A DNA stretch of 55,258 bases from Gammaproteobacteria bacterium (GTDB lineage: Bacteria > Pseudomonadota > Gammaproteobacteria > BMS3Bbin11), in the NCBI GenBank assembly GCA_013150915.1, contig JAADJE010000034.1:1-55258 (forward strand), read 5' to 3'. Within the stretch, counting starts at the first letter, position 1; every line of letters begins with the position of its first letter. Below, in pieces: positions 38,975-49,432 of this stretch. The notes beneath the pieces are model-generated. The model saw only the letters and a program-made list of their open reading frames with translations, searched no databases and was not told the origin of the DNA. The position numbers were made by a program, and so were the translations under genes.

Positions 38975-39304
38975 CTCTATTTGCTCCTGTTTCTGAAACA
39001 GCCATTATGACCTGAACAGTCCGCTTTTGTCCCATTCTTTCAGGTATTCCGTTTACGACTGTTTACGGGCTTCGATTGAGAATTCAAGGCATCGGTACTA
39101 AAAGGCAGTTTAATTTTTTTTGTAGGCGCGTCGTCTCGGCACAATTATTTTGGAAATCACGGCGTCAGACTCGACAGAAAATACTTCCATCGAGTCTGAG
39201 TCTGGCCCCGAAGGTTCAATCAGGCAATAAAAACCCACCGAAGTGGGCTTGGTAAACCTTGTACAGATTTCTTTCTACCCTATTAACTGCTCTGTCTTTG
39301 AAAT
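38975..39304. other. Intergenic region with inverted repeat, upstream of moxR
   Basis: The 330 bases contain a perfect inverted repeat TCAGACTCGA / TCGAGTCTGA (39165-39174 and 39190-39199, 15-base loop) without a T run, and the ltrA terminator at 39226-39250. The inverted repeat could be an operator for moxR or just a hairpin. No gene is seen. Confidence 0.35.
39226..39250 (-). terminator. Intrinsic terminator downstream of ltrA
   Basis: On the minus strand AAGCCCAC-TTCG-GTGGGTTT is followed by TTATTG. The stem is perfect with the very stable TTCG tetraloop. It lies about 55 bases after the ltrA stop. Confidence 0.85.
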
Positions 39305-40438
39305 TCAGTCTGCCTTCAATTTTGATCGTTTTGGTGTATTTAGATAAACATAAATGACCATCATACTCGCTATTATTGCGCTTATACCCAGACCATTTAG
39401 CCTATTACGGGACACAACAATAACAACGAGTAGCAATATTAATATAAGCGTATTTCGTCGTAATGGCCAACGTTCACTGCTGGCCTGGGCCTGTTGTGCG
39501 ATCAGCAACACCGGTAACAGGTATAGTGTAATGCTTACACCGAAGAGCAGTATAATATCAGGCATGGTCAGATTGCCGACAATATTTTGTCTCAGTGCCG
39601 AGGCAAACAGCGCTAAACCGATAAATATGAATAAATGACCATATATAATGAGGTGCGCCGCACCCAGCTCCCGATTGATGACGACACGCTCAAGCACTTC
39701 AAAATAGTGCCACCAGACCGCAGCAAGACTGATAAAACCAAACAAGGCAATCGTTAATACACTCAGCGTCATATCTTGAGGGTTAAGTGCACTGGTTAAA
39801 CTTGCAACAGATTCTCCCAGCAGGATCAGGATTAATAGACCAAATCGTTCTGGCAGGTGGTGTTTGTGAACGCTGACTGTTTTAAGCAGTGGTCGACAAT
39901 GAAACGTGGTCATAAAATCAACCAGTAACCCTGCAGCCCAGAAAACGTACATCCATGCCGTCGGTAAAAATGCAGAGATCAACCACAATGATGCACCGAC
40001 ACTAAACCCGGTAGCAAGACAGGAGGTTACCGGACGCATTTCTTTATTTGAAAAATAGACACGTAAATACATCACCACCAGCAGAACACGTATGGCAGCA
40101 TAACTGAGAGCGAACATCTTGCCTTCATCATAAAAGGCATCTTTGATATAAACAGACATCAAAGTCACCAGGAACATTTGTCCCAGGGTCAGCAGGCGGT
40201 CAACCACACCGTCATCGTAGAAGCGTGTTGCATACAGCGCGTGGCCTGTCCAGGCCCACCATACCGGAACAAACAGGGCAATAAACACCATAAATTCTGT
40301 CAGCCCCAAATGACCGTCATGCCCATAAGTCACCAGATGTGCCAGCTTTGCGATAACCACGACATAAATAAGGTCGTAAAACAGCTCCAGCCAGCTGACC
40401 TTGTGTTTATCCATGGCGGATTGCAATATCTTTTTCAT
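39305..40438 (-). CDS. ltrA: Low temperature requirement protein A (LtrA) family membrane protein
   Basis: The 377-residue protein has about ten membrane helices and the LtrA signature at its start (VSWLELFYDLIYVVVIAKLAH, then AHLVTYGHDG) and in the middle (HLPERFGLLILILLGESV). LtrA was named for a Listeria gene needed for growth in the cold; its molecular role is unknown. It is a single-gene unit with a strong terminator. Upstream lies a miniature element (40529-40683). Confidence 0.9.
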   Translation of the reverse strand: MKKILQSAMDKHKVSWLELFYDLIYVVVIAKLAHLVTYGHDGHLGLTEFMVFIALFVPVWWAWTGHALYATRFYDDGVVDRLLTLGQMFLVTLMSVYIKDAFYDEGKMFALSYAAIRVLLVVMYLRVYFSNKEMRPVTSCLATGFSVGASLWLISAFLPTAWMYVFWAAGLLVDFMTTFHCRPLLKTVSVHKHHLPERFGLLILILLGESVASLTSALNPQDMTLSVLTIALFGFISLAAVWWHYFEVLERVVINRELGAAHLIIYGHLFIFIGLALFASALRQNIVGNLTMPDIILLFGVSITLYLLPVLLIAQQAQASSERWPLRRNTLILILLLVVIVVSRNRLNGLGISAIIASMMVIYVYLNTPKRSKLKAD

Positions 40439-40528
40439 TTATGGGTGTTTTTATAAACCTTGTTCGCCAGAGCCCCCCGTTTAAAATAAATCCGAGATCG
40501 GATCGTATTCGGGTAAAATTTATAGATG

Positions 40529-40683
40529 CGCTGATTTATTCGTCATTGTGAGAAACGGGGTGACGAAAAAATCTCTACCTGTTTGATTGCAAGTTATGAG
40601 ATTGCTACGCCACAGTGTTCGCGACCACAAAAAATACCCGAAGGGTGCAATGATGGGTTTGTTGAATTAATCAGAGATTCCTT
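40529..40683 (-). mobile_element. Miniature inverted-repeat element, ~155 bp, copy 2
   Basis: The right end reads AAGGAATCTCTGATTAATTC on the minus strand, and the left end reads GCGCTGATTTATTC on the plus strand. The left inner part CGTCATTGTGAGAAACGGGG and the right inner part CGAAGGGTGCAATG match the element at 48129-48296 read on the minus strand. There is no coding capacity. It ends one base from the stop codon of the CDGSH gene. Confidence 0.6.
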
Positions 40684-40684
40684 A

Positions 40685-41338
40685 TTATTTGCTTTTGAAA
40701 CCAGCCGCTACATGACTACCGTCACAAAAAGGCTTGTTCTCAGAAGCACCGCATCGACATAAGGCTACTTCTGTTCCCTGCCAGGCAACCCGGCCACTAC
40801 TGTTTTTGATGGTAAGGTTACCGGAGAGTAACAGCGGACCATCTTCCAGTGGGGTGATTTTTAATTTCCCGCCTTTCTTTGTGAGGCCTTCACCCTTCTC
40901 ACCAACCGCACCATAATCCCTGAAACCAATTGCCTCGTGGCTATTATCACAGAATGGTTTATTTTTTGAGTGACCACAGCGACACAGCGCAACTCTGAAT
41001 GCAACACCCTCCATGTCATCGGCTGAGCCTTCAATATCAAGTTCACCTCGAACAAAATAAGGGCCGTTGTAGCTGACCGATACACTATTTTCCTGATCCG
41101 GGCTCTCTTTAACTGTTTTCACGCTGGTTTCATAGGTCAATGCACCACTTGGGCACCGCTCCACGACATCAATCACATCTTCTAAGGTAACAAGATCAGG
41201 TTGACACCAGGGCTGGCGTCCAGCAATGAATAAGTCACCTTTTGCGTGCCCACATTCTGCGATATGAATACAGAGGCGCCCATCCCATTCAACATTAATT
41301 TTAGTTCCGGGAAAGATATATCTTTCATTTTCACTCAT
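40685..41338 (-). CDS. Iron-sulfur protein with divergent ferredoxin domain and two CDGSH domains
   Basis: The 217-residue protein begins with a divergent 4Fe-4S mono-cluster domain (about residues 10-70, Cys in RLCIHIAECGHA, PWCQPD and VERCPSGAL). Two CDGSH iron-sulfur motifs follow: CRCGHSKNKPFCDNSH near 119-134 and CRCGASENKPFCDGSH near 193-208. CDGSH clusters are 2Fe-2S bound by three Cys and one His. This is a soluble electron-transfer or redox-sensing protein. The stop lies one base from a miniature element. Confidence 0.9.
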   Translation of the reverse strand: MSENERYIFPGTKINVEWDGRLCIHIAECGHAKGDLFIAGRQPWCQPDLVTLEDVIDVVERCPSGALTYETSVKTVKESPDQENSVSVSYNGPYFVRGELDIEGSADDMEGVAFRVALCRCGHSKNKPFCDNSHEAIGFRDYGAVGEKGEGLTKKGGKLKITPLEDGPLLLSGNLTIKNSSGRVAWQGTEVALCRCGASENKPFCDGSHVAAGFKSK

Positions 41339-41658
41339 GTTCTACTTCTCCTTATTCAAGTTTTTTATAATCTCTCTAGTACATGCTCCCGAGGTAAATC
41401 ACTCGGGGAAATCAAACACCCGCGCGACACAGTTCTCGGTACCAGTGAACTCAACGATGTCAACCTCTCTCAGTGTAACACCATCCCCTTCACCCAATAA
41501 ATAAAGGGGGGGGGTCAGGCCTATTTTACAATGTAAAAGACATCAGGGTATTCTGTGATTTGCTTATTTTATCCCCAAAGTCTCGAAAATAATCTTATCC
41601 CTTCTTGTTTCCCCTCGAAGCCTACATCCTCTATGGCAGGCATCTTGGGTTCCTGACC
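41339..41658. other. Intergenic region with REP-like sequence and G9 run
   Basis: Contains the inverted repeat CCCGAG...CTCGGG (about 41390-41407) ahead of the CDGSH gene, a run of nine G at 41506-41514 followed by GTCAGGC, and a palindrome TTTTACAATGTAAAA (about 41523-41537). The GGGGTCAGG context recalls REP-like repeats of gammaproteobacteria. No gene or clear terminator was found. Confidence 0.35.
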
Positions 41659-44600
41659 TTACCCCAGCCAAACCCGGGCATTTCTAAACAAGCGCATCCA
41701 GCCACTGTCTTCACCCCAGTCTTCGGGGTGCCAGGAGTTGGCAACGGTACGAAATACCCGCTCAGGATGCGGCATCATCACGGTGAAGCGGCCATCTTCC
41801 GTCGTCAGTCCTGCAATACCTTGCGGTGAGCCGTTTGGATTCGCTGGGTACTTCTCTGTTTTTACGCCATAATTATCGACAAAGTGTATGGCTATAATGG
41901 CATTTTGTTGATTCTTATACGTCGCAAACTCCGCTCGTCCCTCGCTGTGTGCGACAGCAATTGGCAGGGTAGAACCTGCCATGCCTGACATGAAGATGGA
42001 TGGGCTCTCGGGGATACTGACCAGCGTGCTGCGTGCCTCGAACTGTTCGGATTGATTGCTAACAAAACGTGGCCAGTTTTCAGCACCCGGAATGATGTCT
42101 TTTAAAGATGCCATCATCTGACAGCCATTACAGACGCCCAGTGCAAAGCTGTTTTCCCGCTCAAAGAAAAGGCTGAATACATCGCGTGCCTGGTCATTAT
42201 AGAGAATCGACTTTGCCCAGCCGCCACCGGCGCCGAGCACATCACCATAGGAGAAACCGCCACATGCGACCAGTCCCTGGACTGATTCCAGCGTTTCACG
42301 ACCACTTAAAATATCACTCATGGTGATATCTACGGCATCGAAACCGGCGCGATCGAAGGCCGCTGCCATCTCCAGTTGCGAGTTAATGCCCTGCTCTCGC
42401 AAGATGGCCATTTGCGGGCGGTTACCGCTGTTGATATAAGGCAGGCTGACATCTTCGGATGGATCAAAGCTAAGGTCGGCATGTAATCCCGGGTCTTTCT
42501 GATCCAGCAGTTGATCAAATTCCTGTCGGGCATTTTCAGGATTATCACGCAGCGTTTGCATGCGCATACTGGTCTCACTCCAGACACGATGGAACTCCGT
42601 ACGTGAACCATGCAGGCAGACCTTGCCTGCCTGAGAGAATGTTATTTCATCACCCGCTACCGGGGTACCAATGACGTGTGCACATTCAGACAGACCAGCA
42701 CCGGCAAACACGGACAGGACGTTTTCCAGATCGCTGCGACGAATCTGCAGTGTGGCACCCAGCTCTTCATTGAAGAGGATATTCACTACCTTGTTGCCTA
42801 ATGTATCCAGTGAAACCGTAAGCCCACAATGCCCGGAAAAGGCCATCTCTAGCAGACAGGCAAATAAACCACCATCGGAACGATCGTGGTAGGCTAGCAA
42901 CACACCGTCTTCATTGAGACTTTGTATGGCGCTGAAAAAACTGCTCATATCAGCCGCCTGATCAAGATCTGGACACTCATTTCCCAGTTCACCGTAAACC
43001 TGTGCCAGGCAGGAGCCACCCATACGATCACGTCCACGACCGAGATCAATGAAGATCAGGTCTGTTTCACCCTGATCAAGTATCAGTTGTGGGGTCATCG
43101 TTTTACGCACATCCAGCACGGGTGCAAAAGCGGAAATAATTACTGACAACGGTGCAGTAACAGAATGCTGCTCGCCCTGATGCTGCCAGACTGTGCGCAT
43201 AGACATGGAATCCTTGCCAACCGGAATTGATAGACCCAGTGCCGGACATAGCGCCATACCGATACTCTGTACGGTATCAAACAAATTGGCATCTTCACCC
43301 GGGTGACCCGCCGGTGCCATCCAGTTGGCAGAAAGTTTTATGTCGCTTATGTTTTTAATACGCGCGGCAGCAATATTTGTCAGCACCTCACCTATCGCCA
43401 TGTGGCCACTGGCAGGACCATCAATTAATGCAAGAGGGGTACGTTCTCCCACCGCCATGGCTTCACCGGTATTTTGTTTAAGATTTGTCGCCGTCACGGC
43501 CACATCCGCCACTGGCACCTGCCAGGGGCCTACCATCTGATCACGGCATACCAACCCGGTTACACTGCGGTCACCGATAGTAATCAGGAATGATTTGCTG
43601 GCAACAGTCGGCAGACGCAGCACGCGCAAGGCCGCCTCATACGGGTCGAAATTATCGGCATCAAAGGCGACTAATTCGGGTACCTTATGCTGGACATTAC
43701 GCCGCATTTTTGGTGGCTTACCCAGCAACACATCCATCGGCATATCAATTGGCCATGCCAGATCACGACAGGCTGTTGAGCTATCGGCAGACTGATCCAC
43801 TTTAGTCTGATCAACGAAATACTGATCATGCAGGCTCAGTTGACGCTTTTCTGTGGCTTTACCCACCACCGCATAGAGACATCTTTCGCGTGCGCAAATC
43901 CTTTCAAAATCTTCCCAGTAGTGATCGGCAATCGCCAGCACATAGCGTTCCTGTGATTCATTGCTCCACAGTTGCATCGGTGACATGCCCGGCTCGTCAT
44001 TTAAAATATCGCGTAGTTCAAAACTGCCCCCGCAACCTGAGTCATTCACCAACTCCGGCAAGGCATTGGACACACCCCCTGCGCCGACATCGTGGATTGA
44101 CAGGATGGGACTATCGCCAGCCTTTTCACAACAGCGGTTGATAACTTCCTGACAACGGCGCTGCATTTCAGCATTGCTGCGCTGAACAGAGGCAAAGTCG
44201 AGATCCTCGGAGCTGGTGCCGGAAGCCATGCTTGAGGCCGCACCACCGCCCAGACCGATCAGCATAGACGGGCCGCCCAGTACAACTATTCGACTGCCGT
44301 CAGGTATTTTAGATTTTTCAGTGAATCCCGCCTGTATTGAACCCAGACCACCAGCCAGCATTATCGGCTTGTGGTAGCCACGTACTTCACCGGATGGCAA
44401 TGCCTGCTCATAGCTACGGAAATAACCACAGATATTCGGCCGGCCAAATTCATTGTTAAACGATGCGGCGCCTATGGGGCCTTCGAGCATGATATCCAGC
44501 GCACTGGCAATACGCTCAGGCTTGCCATAGTCTTTCTCCCAGCTCTGCACGGCGTCCGGCAGTCTGAGATTGGAGACGCTGAACCCACAAAGCCCTGCCT

Positions 44601-45597
44601 TGGGTTTGCTGCCGCGGCCGGTTGCCCCTTCATCGCGTATCTCACCGCCCGACCCCGTCGCAGCACCAGGGTGTGGCGCAATAGCGGTCGGGTGATTATG
44701 GGTTTCCACCTTCATGAGGATATGCGCCTTAGCCTCCTGCCAGGAGTAGTGGCGGCCATCTTTATTTAGGCAGAAGTTTCCTGTTTCGTAGCCGCGGATA
44801 ACTGATGAATTATCACTGTAAGCAACGACTGTCCCCTGTGGGTGTCTTTCGTGGGTATTGCGGATCATGCCAAACAATGACTTCGACTGTTCTACACCAT
44901 CGATTATCCAGTCGGCATTAAAGATTTTGTGGCGGCAGTGTTCTGAGTTCACCTGTGCGAACATCATCAGTTCCACATCAGTCGGGTTCCTGCCCAGTTC
45001 AGTGAACGATGCAAGTAAATAATCAATCTCATCCTCTGACAGGGCAAGCCCCCACAACTGATTTGCTTCTAATAATGCGTTCTTTCCATCATTAAGCAGA
45101 TCGACACAGCGCATGCTGGCCGGACTGTGTTGTTCAAATAACAGTTCGGCCTTATCCAGCGAGCCGAACACCGATTCCACCATACGGTCGTGAATCAGCT
45201 CATGAACTGTTTCCTTTTCAGATTCACCCAGCAGGCGATGTTCTCGGGTATTGATATGCCAGACTACACCGCGTTCTATACGCTGTACTTTTTCGAGGCC
45301 ACAATGGCGGGCGATGTCTGTTGCCTTGGTAGACCAGGGTGAAATCGTTCCAGGTCTCGGGATAACCAGAAAAGGCTCACCGGGAACATCCATTTCATGG
45401 CGCGTCGGGCCATAGTCAAGAATAACGGACAAGTGATCGAGTTCACTTTCATCCAGGTCGCTGGATAATTTAACAAAATGACAATAGCTCGCCGAAAGCT
45501 CGTCCAGATCTGTAATTGTTTCCGACAGCAGACTCAACAGCTTGTTGAGTCGAAAATCGGAGATGGCCGGTGCGCCCTGCAATGACAGAAAACTCAT
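41659..45597 (-). CDS. purL: Phosphoribosylformylglycinamidine synthase
   Basis: PurL makes FGAM from FGAR, ATP and glutamine in purine biosynthesis. The 1,312-residue single-chain form, typical of proteobacteria, is complete. It has the N-terminal PurS-like region, two synthetase halves ([57 protein letters not shown]-like [11 protein letters not shown]), and a C-terminal glutaminase domain with catalytic Cys in [10 protein letters not shown] and His and Glu in [10 protein letters not shown]. It lies next to bamC and dapA with a short gap and stands in the same direction. Confidence 0.98.
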   Translation of the reverse strand: MSFLSLQGAPAISDFRLNKLLSLLSETITDLDELSASYCHFVKLSSDLDESELDHLSVILDYGPTRHEMDVPGEPFLVIPRPGTISPWSTKATDIARHCGLEKVQRIERGVVWHINTREHRLLGESEKETVHELIHDRMVESVFGSLDKAELLFEQHSPASMRCVDLLNDGKNALLEANQLWGLALSEDEIDYLLASFTELGRNPTDVELMMFAQVNSEHCRHKIFNADWIIDGVEQSKSLFGMIRNTHERHPQGTVVAYSDNSSVIRGYETGNFCLNKDGRHYSWQEAKAHILMKVETHNHPTAIAPHPGAATGSGGEIRDEGATGRGSKPKAGLCGFSVSNLRLPDAVQSWEKDYGKPERIASALDIMLEGPIGAASFNNEFGRPNICGYFRSYEQALPSGEVRGYHKPIMLAGGLGSIQAGFTEKSKIPDGSRIVVLGGPSMLIGLGGGAASSMASGTSSEDLDFASVQRSNAEMQRRCQEVINRCCEKAGDSPILSIHDVGAGGVSNALPELVNDSGCGGSFELRDILNDEPGMSPMQLWSNESQERYVLAIADHYWEDFERICARERCLYAVVGKATEKRQLSLHDQYFVDQTKVDQSADSSTACRDLAWPIDMPMDVLLGKPPKMRRNVQHKVPELVAFDADNFDPYEAALRVLRLPTVASKSFLITIGDRSVTGLVCRDQMVGPWQVPVADVAVTATNLKQNTGEAMAVGERTPLALIDGPASGHMAIGEVLTNIAAARIKNISDIKLSANWMAPAGHPGEDANLFDTVQSIGMALCPALGLSIPVGKDSMSMRTVWQHQGEQHSVTAPLSVIISAFAPVLDVRKTMTPQLILDQGETDLIFIDLGRGRDRMGGSCLAQVYGELGNECPDLDQAADMSSFFSAIQSLNEDGVLLAYHDRSDGGLFACLLEMAFSGHCGLTVSLDTLGNKVVNILFNEELGATLQIRRSDLENVLSVFAGAGLSECAHVIGTPVAGDEITFSQAGKVCLHGSRTEFHRVWSETSMRMQTLRDNPENARQEFDQLLDQKDPGLHADLSFDPSEDVSLPYINSGNRPQMAILREQGINSQLEMAAAFDRAGFDAVDITMSDILSGRETLESVQGLVACGGFSYGDVLGAGGGWAKSILYNDQARDVFSLFFERENSFALGVCNGCQMMASLKDIIPGAENWPRFVSNQSEQFEARSTLVSIPESPSIFMSGMAGSTLPIAVAHSEGRAEFATYKNQQNAIIAIHFVDNYGVKTEKYPANPNGSPQGIAGLTTEDGRFTVMMPHPERVFRTVANSWHPEDWGEDSGWMRLFRNARVWLG

Positions 45598-45632
45598 GAA
45601 ATCAACCCAGCATCGGTTCAGAAAGAAAGGCT

Positions 45633-46820
45633 TTATCTTAGCTGTTCATAAAGTAATTTCACAATTTGTATAACCACCTTATCGGGTGCTACGGTACCGT
45701 CTTTTGCCAACACATCAACCTTTGTTTGTTCACCGTCTTCGGTAAGTAAAATCTGATAGATATTTTCATCGACAGTTTCTTTGTTTTTCTTGAACATTTT
45801 ACTGAAAAACCCGGGTTTCTTATCGTGCAGATCAGGATCGGCATAATCAACGAAATATTTCCATTTACTCTTATCTCTGTCTTCTACACCGAAACCCACT
45901 CTGTCCAGCGTCTGGCCAACCCTGCGCCATGCAATATCAATGGCATTATTGACTATCAATCTGGGCTGACCGCCCTCAGACTTCACGATTCTGGCCCGAT
46001 CAGGTGACTTATTTGCCTTCGCCATGCTTATCTTAGCAGCGGCTTCACTGGCACCCATTTTAATCATGAGCAACGAGAGCATTTCAGCTTCAATACTGGG
46101 ATCAGGAGGAGTCTCCTCCCACACGGTACTAACGGGATCCACATTGTTATCACTAACCACTTTTTCTATCATGCCTCTGTGTGTCAGATAGACTTCAGAG
46201 GTACCGGTAATGCGGCCAGGTTCAATTCTGATACGAAACTTGTCTCGGCTGCTGGCAGAGTAAATAGACCCTAAATATTTGTTTAAAAATTTTTGAGATC
46301 CTCGCAAGACCCCGGTTGCATAGTTGTCAGCCCAGGTTGTTTCCATTATCCCAGCATCCTTATTCTCCCGTTCCAGTGCCAAACCAGAGGATAGAATATA
46401 ATCCCGTACATCCGACCACGTCGTAGAATAAGGCTGGTGTACAACCAACCAGCGCTGAGAACCGGCGCGCTCAATGTACATCTTAGGCCCCTTACCCGAA
46501 CTTTCCGAAGGAGAGGATTTACTAACAGACTTTGTCGTTCTGTTAAGGTCTGAGACACTGTTTACTGCGGTTGCAGGTGATGTTTTCTGTCCATCGTCAA
46601 CCGTAGGCGTTTTTTGCGTATAGGCGGGAACACTGAGGCTTTTGTCAGAGGCATCGGAACTAAGATCTGGAGGTATTTCCAGTGCTGAGCGTTCTCTACT
46701 TTCGCGATAATCCGTCAGTGCCCTCTGTTTTGGGTCTTTATCCTTTTTTGACCAACTGCAACCACTGGCAAAAACAACTATCAAAGCAAGTAAAATAATT
46801 TTAGTAAAAGATTTTTTCAT
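45633..46820 (-). CDS. bamC: BamC, lipoprotein of the outer-membrane assembly machine
   Basis: BamC (NlpB) is a lipoprotein of the Bam complex that inserts beta-barrel proteins in the outer membrane. The 395-residue protein has a lipoprotein signal with lipobox FASGC (Cys21). A low-complexity stretch includes the conserved [18 protein letters not shown] segment (about residues 37-55). Two helix-grip domains follow (about 125-240 and 275-395). It follows dapA by 26 bases, the common dapA-bamC operon order. Confidence 0.95.
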   Translation of the reverse strand: MKKSFTKIILLALIVVFASGCSWSKKDKDPKQRALTDYRESRERSALEIPPDLSSDASDKSLSVPAYTQKTPTVDDGQKTSPATAVNSVSDLNRTTKSVSKSSPSESSGKGPKMYIERAGSQRWLVVHQPYSTTWSDVRDYILSSGLALERENKDAGIMETTWADNYATGVLRGSQKFLNKYLGSIYSASSRDKFRIRIEPGRITGTSEVYLTHRGMIEKVVSDNNVDPVSTVWEETPPDPSIEAEMLSLLMIKMGASEAAAKISMAKANKSPDRARIVKSEGGQPRLIVNNAIDIAWRRVGQTLDRVGFGVEDRDKSKWKYFVDYADPDLHDKKPGFFSKMFKKNKETVDENIYQILLTEDGEQTKVDVLAKDGTVAPDKVVIQIVKLLYEQLR

Positions 46821-46846
46821 CGTATTTGTATGTCACTTTATTAAAT

Positions 46847-47731
46847 TCAAAAACGTATATGCGCGTCGGCTTTTACCATTGCGTCCCGGACACATTGATG
46901 GTTTTCACTGGACAGGGCGGTCAGGGGCAGACGTATACCCTCACCAATCAATCCCATCTGCTGCACAGCCCATTTGACCGGTATCGGATTGGCTTCAACA
47001 AACAAATCCCGATGTAGCCGAGTAAGTGGCTGATTGACAGCTTCTGCGTGTTGTCGGTCACCTTGTCGTGCAAACATTATCATTTCATGCATGGCAGCCG
47101 GCATAACATTTGCTGTCACCGAAATTACCCCGTCACCACCTGCCAGGACAAATTCCATCGCGGTAGCATCATCCCCTGAATACAGGGCAAATCCATCCGG
47201 CCTGTGTTCAATTAGCCATGCCGCACGCTCCAGATCACCTGTTGCATCTTTGAGCCCTACAATATTGGGTATTTCAGCCAGCCTCATACATGTCTGATCA
47301 GACATGTCACAAGCCGTGCGCCCGGGGACATTATAGAGTATTTGCGGGATATCAACAGCTTCTGCAACGGCTTTGTAGTGCAGATAGAGGCCTTCCTGAC
47401 CAGGTTTATTGTAGTATGGCGTCACGAGCAGGCAAGCATCAACACCCAATTCAGCTGATCTGGCCGTCAACGTGATGGCCTCTCGGGTTGAGTTCGCCCC
47501 GGTACCGGCAATAATGGGAATTTGGCCATTAGCCAGGCTGACTACCTGCCTGACCACGTCGCAATGTTCTTCCACATCCAGGGTGGCAGATTCACCAGTA
47601 GTGCCAACAGCAACTATTGCGTCGCTGTGGTTGCCTATGTGGAATTCAACCAGACTCTCAAGGGCCGCCTGATCAACATTGCCGACCTCATCCATAGGCG
47701 TGACGAGGGCAACAAGACTACCGTAAATCAT
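46847..47731 (-). CDS. dapA: 4-hydroxy-tetrahydrodipicolinate synthase
   Basis: DapA condenses pyruvate with aspartate semialdehyde, the first committed step to lysine and diaminopimelate. The 294-residue form (ATG at 47731; the frame also opens with a TTG at 47746) has the TIM-barrel motifs: GTTGESATL, the catalytic Tyr in YYNKPGQEGLY with LYNVPGRT, the Schiff-base Lys in VGLKDATGD, and YSGDDA. The start has no strong Shine-Dalgarno sequence. A 265-base repeat element (47755-48019) lies only 23 bases upstream, so the promoter must lie within it or in the short space after it. Confidence 0.97.
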   Translation of the reverse strand: MIYGSLVALVTPMDEVGNVDQAALESLVEFHIGNHSDAIVAVGTTGESATLDVEEHCDVVRQVVSLANGQIPIIAGTGANSTREAITLTARSAELGVDACLLVTPYYNKPGQEGLYLHYKAVAEAVDIPQILYNVPGRTACDMSDQTCMRLAEIPNIVGLKDATGDLERAAWLIEHRPDGFALYSGDDATAMEFVLAGGDGVISVTANVMPAAMHEMIMFARQGDRQHAEAVNQPLTRLHRDLFVEANPIPVKWAVQQMGLIGEGIRLPLTALSSENHQCVRDAMVKADAHIRF

Positions 47732-47754
47732 GTTTGTTGTCCGCAAGATAAGCT

Positions 47755-48019
47755 GGTGCAGTGTTTCATATTATTTGACGATTAGGCGTGACGAGAAGCT
47801 GTTAGCTACAAGGCAGGTTTCGCCGCAAATGCTTGTTCCCTTTACAAGGCGCCTAACACCGTAGATAACGGTTTCTTGTCTCGCCCGAAGGGAGACCCAC
47901 AAATGGCCCAATACGGCGTTACAGACCTTGGCAAGGGAATTGCCATTGCCTGCAAACTGCACCTTGTCTTGAACCATTTGTGAGCCTCTTAATCGTCAAA
48001 TAATATGAAACACTACACC
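47755..48019. mobile_element. 265-bp element with 30-bp terminal inverted repeats
   Basis: Left arm 47755-47784 and right arm 47990-48019 are inverted copies with a single mismatch; the inner 25 bases (47760-47784 and 47990-48014, e.g. TTTCATATTATTTGACGATT) are perfect. No transposase fits. A 68-residue frame inside (47771-47977) runs into the repeats and looks non-coding. No clear target duplication is seen. Each arm carries an outward-facing TAATAT that could serve as a -10 box toward dapA. It is of MITE type and not part of the 160-bp family. Confidence 0.7.
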
Positions 48020-48128
48020 TAAGCGAGCAATGTTACTGTGCTACCCGATGATTGACAAGAAAAGATGCCTGCAAGGAAGCAGGGCGCTAACAGGGGAGGA
48101 GAAAAATAAAGGGGAAGCTATTTTATTA

Positions 48129-48296
48129 AGGGAGATCTGATCCGTTGGGAGAACCCCGCATTGCACTTTACGGGGATTTACTCGGTTCCTTCAATCACGC
48201 GGAGCAAAGCGCGGCGATCCCGATGCTAAGAACCGGTCATCCAGAGCGTGCCTTATCGCCGCGTTTCTCACAACGACGAAAAATCAGAGATCCCTA
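48129..48296 (-). mobile_element. Miniature inverted-repeat element, ~168 bp, copy 3
   Basis: The ends are AGGGAGATCTGATC (left) and AGGGATCTCTGATTTTTCGT (right, minus strand). Read on the minus strand, TTGTGAGAAACGCGGCGA and GTGCAATGCGGGGTT match the copy at 40529-40683. The right end overlaps the TAG stop of the small gene at 48294. The stretch 48020-48128 shows nothing recognisable. Confidence 0.6.
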
Positions 48297-48500
48297 GGCC
48301 GCGTGCTCGGCCAATGTCTCCCGTAACGGCACATTGACAAACTCCCGGTGACCATCATCATATTCGATTTCCACTTCGGCCTCTTTCAGCCAGTGAAGAC
48401 AGGGTACGTCAGTACGATAGGGAACCAGTCCATTGCTCAGTAATTCGGGATGCCCATAAAGAATTTCGTCTGTGAGCGGTATAAATATATTTATCGCCAT
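48294..48500 (-). CDS. Small acidic protein, 68 residues, unknown
   Basis: The ATG at 48500 has a good Shine-Dalgarno sequence (GCAGGAGC, AGGAG at 48513-48509). The product starts MAINIFIPLTDEILYG and ends VPLRETLAEHAA, with a middle rich in acidic residues (EAEVEIEYDD). There is no signal or membrane helix. The frame stops inside the terminal repeat of copy 3, which may have replaced the original end. I recognise no family, but the ribosome-binding site and protein-like composition support a real gene. Confidence 0.6.
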   Translation of the reverse strand: MAINIFIPLTDEILYGHPELLSNGLVPYRTDVPCLHWLKEAEVEIEYDDGHREFVNVPLRETLAEHAA

Positions 48501-48724
48501 GGTCTTCGCTCCTGCAATCGGCTACTTCACTCGAGGGTTTCAGTAATCTGAAAGCCCGTATGATTCCTCATGTATAGTGAAGCAGATCGGACTGGTGACA
48601 TAATTCCGAAGGAATGGCAATATGATGTGTAATTATGGCGAAAAAATGGTTTTTTTACAGGACGCTGACTTTACCACCATACTGATATACTGTTGCGCGC
48701 GAAATCTATGGAGCACCTGTCTTT

Positions 48725-49420
48725 ATGAGTAGAAAAATTGCCATCGTCGAGGACGACCCAGATCAACGTGAAAACTATGCTGACGCCATGACCATGCATG
48801 GCTTTGAAGTCACTACCTACCCGAACAGGCGTGAAGCATTGAAAGGGTTCAAAAACGAACTGCCAGATCTGGCTATACTGGACATCATGCTGGAAGATGA
48901 GCCTGACGGCGGCTTCGACCTGTGCCGGGAGTTGCGAAGCATGTCCAGGAATCTTCCCATTATTTTCCTGACCGCACGCGACAACGATATTGACACGGTT
49001 TCAGGCCTGCGCCTGGATGCCTGGGATTACCTCACAAAACCGGTAAATCTGCAGTACCTTGCCGTACGCGTATCCTCCTTATTCCGTATTGTTGATACCC
49101 TCAGTGCTCGAACAGTTTCCGATGACAAGGTTTTTCGACTGGGTGATCTGATGGTTGACCAGCAAAGCATGTCCATCACCTGGAAAGATCAGCCATTGAA
49201 TCTGACGCTGACAGAATACTGGCTGGTGGAATCAATGTCGCGTCATCCCGGCCACGTGCGCACCTATGATCACATGATGCAGGTTACCCGGCAAAGTATG
49301 GTTGAGCGTAATACCATTAATGGCTATATCAGGAGAATTCGTAACAAATTCAAAGAAATTGACAGCAATTTCGACTCCATTCAGACTGTTTTTGGTGTGG
49401 GCTATCGCTGGAAAAGCTAA
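48725..49420 (+). CDS. pdsR: Response regulator, dedicated-sortase-system type (PdsR-like)
   Basis: A 231-residue OmpR-type regulator. The receiver domain has the acidic pocket EDDPDQ, the phosphorylated Asp in LAILDIMLEDEPDGGFDLC, T in FLTARD and Lys in YLTKPV. A winged-helix output domain follows (NGYIRRIRNKFKEID, VFGVGYRW). ENYADAM and FDLCRELRSMS match the regulators of the proteobacterial dedicated sortase system (TIGR03787 type) as I remember them. No sortase or sortase substrate lies in this window. It is followed 12 bases later by its kinase. Confidence 0.85.
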   Translation: MSRKIAIVEDDPDQRENYADAMTMHGFEVTTYPNRREALKGFKNELPDLAILDIMLEDEPDGGFDLCRELRSMSRNLPIIFLTARDNDIDTVSGLRLDAWDYLTKPVNLQYLAVRVSSLFRIVDTLSARTVSDDKVFRLGDLMVDQQSMSITWKDQPLNLTLTEYWLVESMSRHPGHVRTYDHMMQVTRQSMVERNTINGYIRRIRNKFKEIDSNFDSIQTVFGVGYRWKS

Positions 49421-49432
49421 GAGAATCTTTCA

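Noticed and set aside
39165-39199. Inverted repeat as a known operator
   Set aside because: The arms do not match any operator I know; it is noted only in the intergenic entry.
47771-47977. 68-residue minus-strand ORF inside the 265-bp element
   Set aside because: It runs into the inverted repeat, has no transposase features and is most simply explained by the open nature of the repeat.
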